NCBI GenBank assembly: GCA_003278815.1
Contig: QCDB01000001.1
Span: 1 to 48,000 of the forward strand
Origin: SAR86 cluster bacterium AG-349-I13
GTDB taxonomy: Bacteria > Pseudomonadota > Gammaproteobacteria > Magnimaribacterales > TMED112
Direction of reading: 5' to 3'
DNA: 48,000 bases
Below are positions 32,347-39,476 of this stretch, one piece after another. Numbering within the stretch: the stretch's first letter is position 1; every line of letters starts with the position of its first letter. A program made the translations under genes and the position numbers. The notes beneath the pieces are model-generated. The model made no database searches. It was not told where the DNA came from and saw only the letters and a program-made list of their open reading frames with translations.

Positions 32347-32745
32347 TTACTTCATCTCAGCTTGTGCACCAGCTTCTTGGAGTGCTGCAACAAGTGCTTC
32401 CGCATCATCTTTACTAGCGCCTTCCTTTACAGTTTTAGGAGCGCCATCAACTAAATCTTTAGCTTCTTTTAAACCTAGATCAGTAGCAGCTCTAACAGCT
32501 TTAATTACTGCGACTTTCTTATCACCTGCAGCGGTTATCACAACATCATAAGCACTTTTCTCTTCTGCTTCTGCTGCTTCACCTGCATCACCGCCTGCTG
32601 CTGTAGCTGTTGGTGCTGCTGCAACTGCTGCTGCTGTTACGCCAAACTTGTCTTCAATATCAGATATAAGATCTACAAGATCCATAACTGACATATTTGA
32701 TATAGATTCTAATATTTCTTCTTTTGTTGCCATTTTAGTTGCCAT
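32347..32745 (-). CDS. rplL: 50S ribosomal protein L7/L12
   Basis: A 132-residue stalk protein: N-terminal dimerisation helices ([17 protein letters not shown]), an Ala-rich hinge, and the factor-binding C-terminal domain with [29 protein letters not shown]. The N-terminus reads [10 protein letters not shown], a 12-nt tandem repeat of the start region. The AAGGAG Shine-Dalgarno is correctly spaced for the first ATG. It directly follows rplJ, as expected for the L10-L12 complex. Confidence 0.97.
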   Translation of the reverse strand: MATKMATKEEILESISNMSVMDLVDLISDIEDKFGVTAAAVAAAPTATAAGGDAGEAAEAEEKSAYDVVITAAGDKKVAVIKAVRAATDLGLKEAKDLVDGAPKTVKEGASKDDAEALVAALQEAGAQAEMK

Positions 32746-32756
32746 TTTTTATCTCC

Positions 32757-33278
32757 TTAACTTTTTTGCTCTTTCACACTAGTGAGTGTTCTCGCAAATT
32801 TAGAAGGAACCTCATTAATAAGAGAAGCAATTTTACCTAAAGGTGCCTTCAAAAGTCCAGCAAATTTTGAAATTGCTTCATCAAATGTTGGTAAATTAGC
32901 CAATTTGTTGATTTCAGCTGCTTCAAAGTGCTTTCCATCTATTGATAGTCCCTTAATATTAAGGTTTTCATTCTTCTTTGCGAAAGATTTTAAAATTTTT
33001 GCTGCTGCACCAGGTTCTTCATATGAAAAAGCAAGCATAGTAGGACCATCAAGGTATTCTTCAATGCCTTCATAATTCGTTCCTTTAAGGCCTAATTTTA
33101 CTAATGTATTTTTTGCAACTCTAAACTTCACATTAGATTTATGCCCTTCTGACCTCAATTCATTTGCCTCAGCTACTTTTAAACCTCTTGCATCAGCTAA
33201 AACCAATGATGATGCAGTATTCGCAAGCTCATTTACGTCAGAAACGATCTTTTTCTTATCTTCAATACTAAGTGCCAT
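32757..33278 (-). CDS. rplJ: 50S ribosomal protein L10
   Basis: A 173-residue L10. The rRNA-binding N-terminal domain shows SSLVLADARGLKVAEANELRSEG and FRVAKNTLVKLGLKGT; the C-terminal helix that binds L7/L12 dimers follows (SKFARTLTSVKEQKS). It is preceded by an RNA leader with the L10-binding fold. No clear Shine-Dalgarno sequence precedes the ATG (TATAAAATTTT). Confidence 0.96.
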   Translation of the reverse strand: MALSIEDKKKIVSDVNELANTASSLVLADARGLKVAEANELRSEGHKSNVKFRVAKNTLVKLGLKGTNYEGIEEYLDGPTMLAFSYEEPGAAAKILKSFAKKNENLNIKGLSIDGKHFEAAEINKLANLPTFDEAISKFAGLLKAPLGKIASLINEVPSKFARTLTSVKEQKS

Positions 33279-33294
33279 AAAAATTTTATATTTA

Positions 33295-33362
33295 ATCGAA
33301 GACTAGATGTTATGAAACTATCTATGAAGGAAATTAAGCTATCGCACCTTCAGTCTTCGAAG
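33295..33362 (-). promoter_or_regulatory. L10 leader: autoregulatory RNA before rplJ
   Basis: On the reverse strand the rplA-rplJ gap holds an outer 9-bp stem, TCGAAGACT (33360-33352) with AGTCTTCGA (33304-33296). Inside are two hairpins: GAAGG/CCTTC (33351-33347 with 33330-33326) and TAGAT/ATCTA (33324-33320 with 33308-33304). The block GAAGACTGAAGGTGCGA followed by GCTTAATTTCC matches my memory of the gammaproteobacterial L10 leader that binds the L10-L12 complex and represses rplJL translation. The assignment rests on sequence plus position. Confidence 0.8.
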
Positions 33363-33364
33363 TC

Positions 33365-34048
33365 TCAAAATTGAGAGATGTCAATTCTATACCCTGGACC
33401 CATGCTTGTCGAGAGATAAATGTCTTGTAAATATATTCCTTTAGACGAAGCTGGCTTTATTCTTTTAAGTTCAGCTATAAAAGAGTTAAGGTTTTCTGTA
33501 ATCTGAGCTTCATCCATAGCAGAATTTGCTATTGTCCCCTGAATAATACCTTGCTGTTCTGCTTTGAAAATAACTTGGCCATGTTTAAGATCTTTAATAG
33601 CCTTTTCTATATTTTCGGTAACTGTTCCAGATTTTGGATTAGGCATTAAACCTTTAGGCCCAAGAACCTTAGCGAGTTTGCTTACTGTCTTCATAAGTGC
33701 TGGAGTGGTAACAGCTATATCAAAGTCGATATTTCCATCTTTATATTTTTCTACTAAATCGTCACTTCCAATAATATCTGCACCTGCTTGCTTTGCTTCT
33801 TCAGCTTTTTCACCCTCAACAAAAGCTACAATTATTATTTTTTTTCCTAATGAATTTGGTAATGTTAAAGAACCACGAACATTCTGATCGGATTTTTTTG
33901 GATCTATACCTAATTTCACAGCAACATCCACAGATTCTGTAAATTTTCTTTTTGGTTGTTTCTTAAGCATATCCATTACCTCTTCGATTTTGTATGCTTG
34001 TTCAACATCAAATTCTACCAACCCTTTTTTATATTTTGATTCTTTCAT
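33365..34048 (-). CDS. rplA: 50S ribosomal protein L1
   Basis: A 227-residue L1 with KRKFTESVDVAVKLGIDPKKSDQNVRGS, AKVLGPKGLMPNPKSGTVT and a C-terminal LSTSMGPGYRID. It forms the mobile stalk at the E site. It shares one base with rplK. In E. coli L1 represses rplK-rplA at a leader before rplK; here nusG directly abuts rplK, so no such leader is seen. Confidence 0.98.
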   Translation of the reverse strand: MKESKYKKGLVEFDVEQAYKIEEVMDMLKKQPKRKFTESVDVAVKLGIDPKKSDQNVRGSLTLPNSLGKKIIIVAFVEGEKAEEAKQAGADIIGSDDLVEKYKDGNIDFDIAVTTPALMKTVSKLAKVLGPKGLMPNPKSGTVTENIEKAIKDLKHGQVIFKAEQQGIIQGTIANSAMDEAQITENLNSFIAELKRIKPASSKGIYLQDIYLSTSMGPGYRIDISQF

Positions 34049-34476
34049 TATTCTTTTATCTCTATTCCCATACTTCTGGCTGTACCCGCAATAATTTTTA
34101 TTGCTGCGTCAATATCATTGGCATTAAGGTCATCCATTTTCATTTCAGCAATTTCTTGTACTTTTGATACAGGTATTTTTGCAACCTTAGTTCTGTTTGG
34201 CTCACCACTCGCCTTTTCTATACCTGCCGCCTTCTTCAATAACACTGCAGCAGGAGGTGATTTTGTTATGAAAGTAAATGTTCTATCTTCAAAAACAGTA
34301 ATTTCGACTGGGACCTTAAGGCCTTTTTCCATCTCTTTTGTCTTATCATTAAAAGCATTACAGAAATCCATGATATTTAAACCATGCTGACCAAGTGCTG
34401 GCCCAACTGGAGGGCTTGGATTAGCTCCACCTGCAGGAACTTGAAGTTTAATTATTGTCATTATCTCTTTAGCCAT
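34048..34476 (-). CDS. rplK: 50S ribosomal protein L11
   Basis: A 142-residue L11 when started at the ATG at 34476 ([16 protein letters not shown]), one base after the nusG stop. An upstream in-frame ATG at 34491 would add five residues inside nusG and is less likely. [23 protein letters not shown] and the C-terminal rRNA-binding domain are typical. L11 forms the GTPase-associated centre and is needed for RelA activation in other bacteria. Confidence 0.97.
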   Translation of the reverse strand: MAKEIMTIIKLQVPAGGANPSPPVGPALGQHGLNIMDFCNAFNDKTKEMEKGLKVPVEITVFEDRTFTFITKSPPAAVLLKKAAGIEKASGEPNRTKVAKIPVSKVQEIAEMKMDDLNANDIDAAIKIIAGTARSMGIEIKE

Positions 34477-34477
34477 A

Positions 34478-35005
34478 TTAGTTTTTCTCAACCTGTGAAA
34501 AATTCAATTCTACTGGTGTTGATTTACCAAAAATACTTACGGAAACTCTAATGAGATTTTTTTCGTAGTCAACTTCTTCAACTGTACCACTGAAGTCATT
34601 GAATGGACCGTCATTTATCCTAACCGTTTCTCCTGATTCAAATACTGTCTTAAATACTGGCTGTTCAGTAGTCTTTTCGACTCTGTTTGTAATTCTATTT
34701 AGCTCATCTTCTGTAAGGGGAGCTGGTTTGTTTCTAGTACCACCCATAAAACCCATTACATTCGGTGTTTTTCTTACAAGATGCCAAGTGTCATCATTCA
34801 TTTCCATCTGCACCAACATATAACCTGGGAAAAACTTTCTTTCCATTTGTTTTTTTTGGCCTTTTTTTAATTCAGTCACTTGTTCTGTGGGAATCATAAT
34901 ATCTCCAAACATCTTAGATAGTCCTGACATATTTATTCTTTCCTCAAGAGCTGCTTTGACTTTTTTCTCACAGTTTGAAAAAGCTTGTATTACATAATAT
35001 TCCAT
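34478..35005 (-). CDS. nusG: Transcription termination/antitermination factor NusG
   Basis: A 175-residue NusG. The NGN domain begins [22 protein letters not shown] and includes [16 protein letters not shown]; the C-terminal KOW domain starts at [21 protein letters not shown]. It links RNA polymerase to S10 or Rho. It lies 4 nt after secE, the standard secE-nusG pair. Confidence 0.98.
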   Translation of the reverse strand: MEYYVIQAFSNCEKKVKAALEERINMSGLSKMFGDIMIPTEQVTELKKGQKKQMERKFFPGYMLVQMEMNDDTWHLVRKTPNVMGFMGGTRNKPAPLTEDELNRITNRVEKTTEQPVFKTVFESGETVRINDGPFNDFSGTVEEVDYEKNLIRVSVSIFGKSTPVELNFSQVEKN

Positions 35006-35009
35006 TGAA

Positions 35010-35357
35010 TTAACCTAATATGAATCGAGATAAAAATGATAGAAGTGAATCAAGGCCCCAAAATATTAAAGCGGCAATTAATATCATTACTAGTACCATG
35101 ATTGTCATCTGTGTAGTTTCACCTCTTCCAGGCCATACTACTTTTGCAATCTCTGTCCTTGCGTCAGAGATAAGTTTTACAGCATTTTTACCAAACTCTG
35201 TTTGACCTAAAACACCAAGTGATAGAGCCATTAAACCAACTAGCACTAACACTCTGTATAACAAACCTAAATCTTCAAGATATGTAAATAGTATTACTGC
35301 TGCAAAAGCTGCAGTCAGTGAAACTAACCATAGAATGTTATTAAGTGTGCTATTCAT
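35010..35357 (-). CDS. secE: Preprotein translocase subunit SecE
   Basis: A 115-residue, three-segment SecE: hydrophobic stretches near residues 8-28, 33-51 and 87-112. The conserved cytoplasmic amphipathic region FGKNAVKLISDARTEIAKVVWPGRGETTQ precedes the last segment. I start it at the ATG at 35357. The open frame continues 69 nt further upstream but that part is inside tRNA-Trp. It clamps SecY. Confidence 0.95.
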   Translation of the reverse strand: MNSTLNNILWLVSLTAAFAAVILFTYLEDLGLLYRVLVLVGLMALSLGVLGQTEFGKNAVKLISDARTEIAKVVWPGRGETTQMTIMVLVMILIAALIFWGLDSLLSFLSRFILG

Positions 35358-35365
35358 AATAAAAC

Positions 35366-35441
35366 TGGCAGGCCCGGAGGGAATCGAACCCACAACCTGC
35401 GGTTTTGGAGACCGCCGCTCTGCCAATTGAGCTACAGGCCT
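35366..35441 (-). tRNA. tRNA-Trp (CCA)
   Basis: 76 nt with encoded CCA. Acceptor AGGCCTG pairs with CGGGCCT; the anticodon loop reads CTCCAAA with anticodon CCA; the T arm reads GTGGGTTCGATTCCC. It lies in the leader of secE, 8 nt before its ATG, and downstream of tuf, as tRNA-Trp does in many gammaproteobacterial tufB-secE regions. It must be cut out of a mixed tRNA/mRNA transcript. Confidence 0.97.
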
Positions 35442-35454
35442 TTGCGATCTCCTT

Positions 35455-35483
35455 AGTATATAACCTTAGTGTCTCTTTATAAA
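35455..35483 (-). promoter_or_regulatory. Candidate promoter for tRNA-Trp/secE/nusG
   Basis: On the reverse strand, TTTATA (35483-35478), 17 nt, then TATACT (35460-35455), 13 nt before the tRNA-Trp 5' end. It lies in the 45-nt gap after tuf. The -35 is weak, so read-through from the tuf promoter may dominate. Confidence 0.35.
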
Positions 35484-35486
35484 ATA

Positions 35487-36674
35487 TTAAGAAACAATCT
35501 TAAGAACTATACCAGCGCCTACAGTTCTTCCGCCTTCACGAACTGCAAAGCTTAAACCTTCTTCCATAGCAATTGGTGCTATCAGTTCACAATTTAATTC
35601 ATCAACCGTATCACCAGGCATAACCATCTCAACACCATCAGGCAACGTAACTTCTCCAGTTACATCAGTTGTTCTGAAATAGAATTGAGGCCTATATCCT
35701 TTAAAGAAAGGTGTATGTCTTCCACCTTCTTCTTTACTTAATACTGTGATTTTAGCTGTAAACTTTGTATGTGGTGTTACAGAACCTGGAACAGCTAGAA
35801 CTTGACCTCTTTCGACGCCATCTCTTTCCACACCCCTGATTAAAACACCACAGTTTTCACCTGCTCTACCTTCATCAAGTGTTTTTCTAAACATCTCAAC
35901 CCCAGTACATGTTGTTTTGGAAGTTTCTTTAATACCAACTATCTCTAGCTCGTCGCCAGTTCTAACGATACCTCTTTCAACTCTTCCAGTTACAACTGTT
36001 CCTCTACCTGTAATTGTGAAGACATCTTCGATAGGCATCAAGAACTGCTTATCAACTGGTCTTTCAGGTTGTGGAAAGTATGAATCTAGTGATTTTACCA
36101 ACTCAACTACACTTTCTGTGTATTTTGCATCTCCTTCAAGAGCTTTTAGTGCACTACCTCTGATGATAGGTGTATCATCCCCAGGAAAATCATATTTATC
36201 TAATAGCTCTCTAACTTCCATTTCGACAAGCTCTAGTAGCTCTTCATCGTCAACCATATCAGCTTTGTTTAGATAAACAACGATGTTTGGCACACCAACT
36301 TGCTTTGCAAGAAGAATGTGTTCTCTTGTTTGAGGCATAGGACCATCCGCAGCACTTACAACTAAAATAGCGCCATCCATTTGTGCAGCACCAGTAATCA
36401 TATTTTTTACATAGTCTGCGTGTCCTGGACAATCTACGTGTGCATAGTGTCTATCATTGCTGCTGTACTCAACATGAGACGTAGCAATGGTGATACCTCT
36501 TTCTTTTTCTTCAGGAGCGTTATCAATTCCATCAAATGCAACTGCCTCGCCACCAAATGTATCTGCACAAACCTTAGTCAATGCAGCTGTTAACGTTGTC
36601 TTACCATGGTCGACGTGTCCAATTGTGCCCACGTTGATGTGTGGTAAGCTTCTATCAAATTTTTCTCTAGCCAT
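35487..36674 (-). CDS. tuf: Elongation factor Tu
   Basis: A 395-residue EF-Tu: G1 [10 protein letters not shown] at 19-28, [17 protein letters not shown], and domain II/III blocks such as [13 protein letters not shown] and GGRHTPFF. It carries aminoacyl-tRNA to the ribosome and also the tmRNA-SmpB complex. It lies at the tufB-like position after tRNA-Thr. It is the only tuf in the window; the tufA position after fusA is empty. Confidence 0.98.
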   Translation of the reverse strand: MAREKFDRSLPHINVGTIGHVDHGKTTLTAALTKVCADTFGGEAVAFDGIDNAPEEKERGITIATSHVEYSSNDRHYAHVDCPGHADYVKNMITGAAQMDGAILVVSAADGPMPQTREHILLAKQVGVPNIVVYLNKADMVDDEELLELVEMEVRELLDKYDFPGDDTPIIRGSALKALEGDAKYTESVVELVKSLDSYFPQPERPVDKQFLMPIEDVFTITGRGTVVTGRVERGIVRTGDELEIVGIKETSKTTCTGVEMFRKTLDEGRAGENCGVLIRGVERDGVERGQVLAVPGSVTPHTKFTAKITVLSKEEGGRHTPFFKGYRPQFYFRTTDVTGEVTLPDGVEMVMPGDTVDELNCELIAPIAMEEGLSFAVREGGRTVGAGIVLKIVS

Positions 36675-36690
36675 ATTTCCCTCTTTTGTT

Positions 36691-36766
<76 letters not shown>

Positions 36767-36831
36767 GCATATCATATACCCTAAAACGTAAAGCTTCAAC
36801 CATTATATGCCTTTATTAAAACGGGCAAAAA

Positions 36832-36916
<85 letters not shown>

Positions 36917-36930
36917 AGGGTCGATTTGTT

Positions 36931-36958
36931 ATTATCAACTTAGAAATTAGTTAGTCAA
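36931..36958 (-). promoter_or_regulatory. Promoter for tRNA-Tyr, tRNA-Thr and tuf
   Basis: On the reverse strand, TTGACT (36958-36953), 16 nt, then GATAAT (36936-36931), 14 nt before the tRNA-Tyr 5' end. Both hexamers match five of six consensus bases. This is the likely main start for the tuf unit and perhaps the whole downstream cluster. Confidence 0.65.
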
Positions 36959-36964
36959 TACATA

Positions 36965-36970
36965 TATAAT
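36965..36970 (+). promoter_or_regulatory. Candidate -10 element for msrA
   Basis: A perfect TATAAT lies 13 nt before the msrA ATG; transcription would start about 7 nt before it. No convincing -35 is visible, and the region is shared with the divergent tRNA-Tyr promoter. Confidence 0.35.
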
Positions 36971-36983
36971 CCTTAATAAGAAA

Positions 36984-37535
36984 ATGAAACATTTTGTTAA
37001 TAACAGAGAACTATTTGAGCAATATCCAGCGGGAATATCTGAGATTATTCTCGGAGCAGGTTGTTTCTGGGGTGTCGAAAGGGTTTTTTGGAAATTAGAT
37101 GGAGTATGGGTAACTTATGCTTCTTATTCAGGGGGACGAAGGGCAAATCCAAACTATGAACAAGTATGTGCTGGTGTTACTGGTCATGCTGAAACTGTGA
37201 ATGTAATTTTTGACAAAAATATAATTTCTTTAAATGCAATATTAAAAACATTTTGGGAGTGTCACGATCCAACACAAGGTATGAGGCAAGGGAATGACAT
37301 TGGGGAACAATACCGATCAGCTATTTACTGCAAAAATGATGAAGATTTAAAAGAAGCTCTCAATTCTAAAAATAGCTATGCAAAAGTTCTCAATCAAAAT
37401 GGATTTGCAGATATTACTACTGAAATTTTGAAAGACGTTATGTGTTTTCCTGCTGAGGAATACCACCAACAATATTTAGCTAAAAATCCTAATGGGTATT
37501 GTGGTATCAAGGGCACTGGTTGTGCCTTTATGTAA
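36984..37535 (+). CDS. msrA: Peptide-methionine (S)-S-oxide reductase MsrA
   Basis: A 183-residue MsrA that reduces methionine-S-sulfoxide in oxidised proteins. The catalytic GCFWG has Cys27; conserved YSGG, ANPNYEQVCAGVTGHAE, and FWECHDPTQGMRQGNDIGEQYRS follow. Resolving cysteines Cys173 (GYCGIKG) and Cys180 lie near the C-terminus, so thioredoxin-linked recycling is likely. It has no signal peptide and should be cytoplasmic. A hairpin terminator directly follows the stop. Confidence 0.96.
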   Translation: MKHFVNNRELFEQYPAGISEIILGAGCFWGVERVFWKLDGVWVTYASYSGGRRANPNYEQVCAGVTGHAETVNVIFDKNIISLNAILKTFWECHDPTQGMRQGNDIGEQYRSAIYCKNDEDLKEALNSKNSYAKVLNQNGFADITTEILKDVMCFPAEEYHQQYLAKNPNGYCGIKGTGCAFM

Positions 37536-37561
37536 AAGAGAAGGCTAAAGCCTCCTCTTTT
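37534..37561. terminator. Bidirectional intrinsic terminator
   Basis: AAAAGAG, one mismatch, AGGC, loop TAAA, GCCT, one mismatch, CTCTTTT. The stem has 7 and 4 base pairs and ends in U-rich tracts on both strands, so it can stop msrA (forward) and the reverse gene at 37576-38301. It is the only clear intrinsic terminator I recognised in the window. Confidence 0.75.
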
Positions 37562-37575
37562 AATATGCTTTAATT

Positions 37576-38301
37576 TTAATCAGGGTTATACATTTTTAAG
37601 CTAGTCGTCATATAAGATCTTATAAATCTTCTATGTTCTCTAGCTTTAGCAGAATATTCAGCAAATTCTTTTGATGCATACATTCCATCTAGAAACTCAA
37701 GAGCGTCTTGTGTGCTTTTGAATGATGCCCACACGTTGTGTGAAGGACCATTTCCTGCATTCCCCAAATAATGGGTTTGTAATCCATAAGCAGACATCTT
37801 ATTCCATGATTCATCTTCCATATTCTTTGAAAACTCAACCCACATTGGAACAAATTCTGCAGGATTTGTTACATTTAAATCCCAGAACAAACCTACTGGA
37901 CTTTCAGCAGTTACACCACCCATATCAACTCCAACAGAGTGAACTGTTAAAGTTTTATAAGTTAATTCAGCACCAACTTTATTCATTGCATCTCTAAAAG
38001 CTTTTCCAGCTTTTGAGGTTGCATAGAATAAACCTGAGGCCGCATATTCGTTAGCATCTTTGAAATAAAAACTTATTCCATGTGATGCTGTATCCCAACC
38101 GTTGTGATTAATTGCGTAAAAATCTACCTCTAAGCCAGCTACTTCCGGCGCACTCATGTATTTATCGAATGCCGCAAAACATTTTTCAGGTTCATCACAT
38201 TCAAAAATGAAATTTGATTGATATTTAGAAAAATTTTCTGGAAGATTTGCAGATATTGCAAATGAAAAAATTAAAACAAACGTTAAGAATATATTTTTCA
38301 T
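37576..38301 (-). CDS. Secreted protein of unknown function with two similar halves
   Basis: 241 residues. Residues 1-18 form a Sec-type signal peptide (MKNIFLTFVLIFSFAISA), so the mature protein is periplasmic or exported. I do not recognise the family. The two halves look related: residues ~30-125 and ~131-235 each show a short helix after FxFE/GLFWD, a strand near H/S-H-x-x-x-x-F, then F-K/D-A/S-x-x-A/E-x-x and a Y-A-(T)-S-K-x-x-(K)-x-F segment. This suggests a tandem ferredoxin-like or dimeric alpha/beta-barrel fold (inference). It is isolated between msrA and tRNA-Thr and shares the bidirectional terminator. Confidence 0.8.
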   Translation of the reverse strand: MKNIFLTFVLIFSFAISANLPENFSKYQSNFIFECDEPEKCFAAFDKYMSAPEVAGLEVDFYAINHNGWDTASHGISFYFKDANEYAASGLFYATSKAGKAFRDAMNKVGAELTYKTLTVHSVGVDMGGVTAESPVGLFWDLNVTNPAEFVPMWVEFSKNMEDESWNKMSAYGLQTHYLGNAGNGPSHNVWASFKSTQDALEFLDGMYASKEFAEYSAKAREHRRFIRSYMTTSLKMYNPD

Positions 38302-38441
38302 AATTTACCTCGTTTTTATAAAAGTTATTGAGAAAGGATCTCTCTTTTAAATTACCAAACTGCTTCAATGTAAGCAAGAATAGTTTTTGAAATTTTTGCA
38401 ACTTCCATGTAGCAATTTATTGATGTAGAATTTGCATTCTA
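38302..38441. other. Largest gene-free stretch (about 140 bp)
   Basis: It contains the upstream region of the reverse-strand secreted protein (a GAGG-type ribosome-binding site is visible near 38310) and the tRNA-Thr(UGU) upstream region. GAGA/TCTC near 38331-38344 forms at most a weak hairpin. I see no other gene or conserved RNA. Confidence 0.5.
38426..38431 (+). promoter_or_regulatory. Candidate -10 element for tRNA-Thr(UGU)
   Basis: TAGAAT, 10 nt before the tRNA 5' end and directly preceded by TG. No good -35 at 16-18 nt is present, so this is tentative. Confidence 0.3.
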
Positions 38442-38517
38442 GCCACCTTAGCTCAGCTGGTAGAGCAACTGATTTGTAATCAGTAGGTCGTCAGTTCGAC
38501 TCTGACAGGTGGCTCCA
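38442..38517 (+). tRNA. tRNA-Thr (UGU)
   Basis: 76 nt with encoded CCA. Acceptor GCCACCT pairs with AGGTGGC; anticodon stem CTGAT/ATCAG encloses TTGTA-type loop with anticodon UGU. It is a second threonine isoacceptor in the window, standing alone and on the strand opposite to the tuf-linked one. Confidence 0.97.
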
Positions 38518-38527
38518 TTTCTTGAAA

Positions 38528-38695
38528 TTAAACTAGATGATTTTCTCTTGATCGTTCGGCGGTGTGCACTATACCACTTTTTGTTTTGTATGGTTTTGCT
38601 TTTATGCCTTTTGTTCCCTCTTTAATGAAGAGAAATAAGCACATTGAGATTATTGAAAGACATCCCAGAAAGCCTACTATAATGTATTGAACCAT
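38528..38695 (-). CDS. Small single-pass membrane protein, unknown function
   Basis: 55 residues from the ATG at 38695 (60 if the in-frame ATG at 38710 is used). A hydrophobic helix at about residues 4-26 (IIVGFLGCLSIISMCLFLFI region) is followed by a basic segment KEGTKGIKAKPYKTKSG and a polar end. This predicts N-out/C-in insertion with a short cytoplasmic tail. I do not recognise it. It fills the gap between tRNA-Thr and the divergent amidotransferase gene. The clear membrane-plus-basic-tail composition supports a real gene, but the length is too short for certainty. Confidence 0.5.
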   Translation of the reverse strand: MVQYIIVGFLGCLSIISMCLFLFIKEGTKGIKAKPYKTKSGIVHTAERSRENHLV

Positions 38696-38747
38696 AATTC
38701 GATTATACAATAATTAGGATTTTAAATAAATTGTTGATTAGAACATT

Positions 38748-39476
38748 ATGCTAAGAAAAGATTTAAAGATTCTTTTATTACAAATTAGAGATGATGCCAA
38801 CGTCCGGAAAGAGGAACTTGAAAGTTTTGCTAAATATAGCGAGTTAGATCTTGCTCAAATAGATGTTTTAAATGTTTTTGATACCCCCAAATTTTCATCT
38901 GATGTTTTAGATGGATATGACGCTCTTTATGTTGGCGGAGCCAGCGAAGCAAACGTACTCGAACCACAGAAATATGAGTTTGTTAATTATTGCATTAAAC
39001 TGATCAAATACGCTGGAGATGTAGGTCTTCCCACGTTTGCATCATGTTTTGGTTTTCAGTTGGCTGTGCTCGCTTTTGATGGGACTATTTTAAGTAAGGA
39101 TAGTGATTATGAAATGGGAAGCATACCAATAAGGCTTACCAATCTTGCTGAAATAGATCCAGTTTTTAAAGGAACTTCTGATAATTTTCCTGCGCTTTCT
39201 ATACATAGACAATATGCCGTTGAACTTCCCTCAAATTTAGATTTATTAGCATATACAGATCAATGTCTTCATAGCTTTAAACTTCGTAACAAGCCTTTGT
39301 GGGCTTTTCAATTTCATCCTGAAGTTGACAGAGCAACAGTATTTAAGAGGCTGGCAATCTACAAAGAAGCATACACAAGTAGTGAAGAGGAATTTCAAAA
39401 AGTTCTTGATTCTTTAGTCGAAACACCTGAGTCACATAATTTAATGCTTAATTTTGTAAACCGAGTTTTACTTTAG
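38748..39476 (+). CDS. Class I glutamine amidotransferase-like protein
   Basis: 242 residues with a GATase-1 fold: nucleophile Cys100 in ASCFGFQ, His190 and Glu192 in FQFHPE. VGGASEANV near 62-70 matches the oxyanion region. The layout resembles stand-alone GMP-synthase-like GATases that act on gamma-glutamyl compounds or supply ammonia to an unlinked partner. No synthetase or acceptor domain is fused or adjacent, so the substrate is unknown. The 3' end overlaps the convergent M20 gene by 4 bp. Confidence 0.85.
   Translation: MLRKDLKILLLQIRDDANVRKEELESFAKYSELDLAQIDVLNVFDTPKFSSDVLDGYDALYVGGASEANVLEPQKYEFVNYCIKLIKYAGDVGLPTFASCFGFQLAVLAFDGTILSKDSDYEMGSIPIRLTNLAEIDPVFKGTSDNFPALSIHRQYAVELPSNLDLLAYTDQCLHSFKLRNKPLWAFQFHPEVDRATVFKRLAIYKEAYTSSEEEFQKVLDSLVETPESHNLMLNFVNRVLL

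Noticed and set aside
35358-35426. Upstream extension of secE by 23 codons
   Set aside because: The extension lies inside tRNA-Trp (35366-35441). SecE homology begins at the ATG at 35357.
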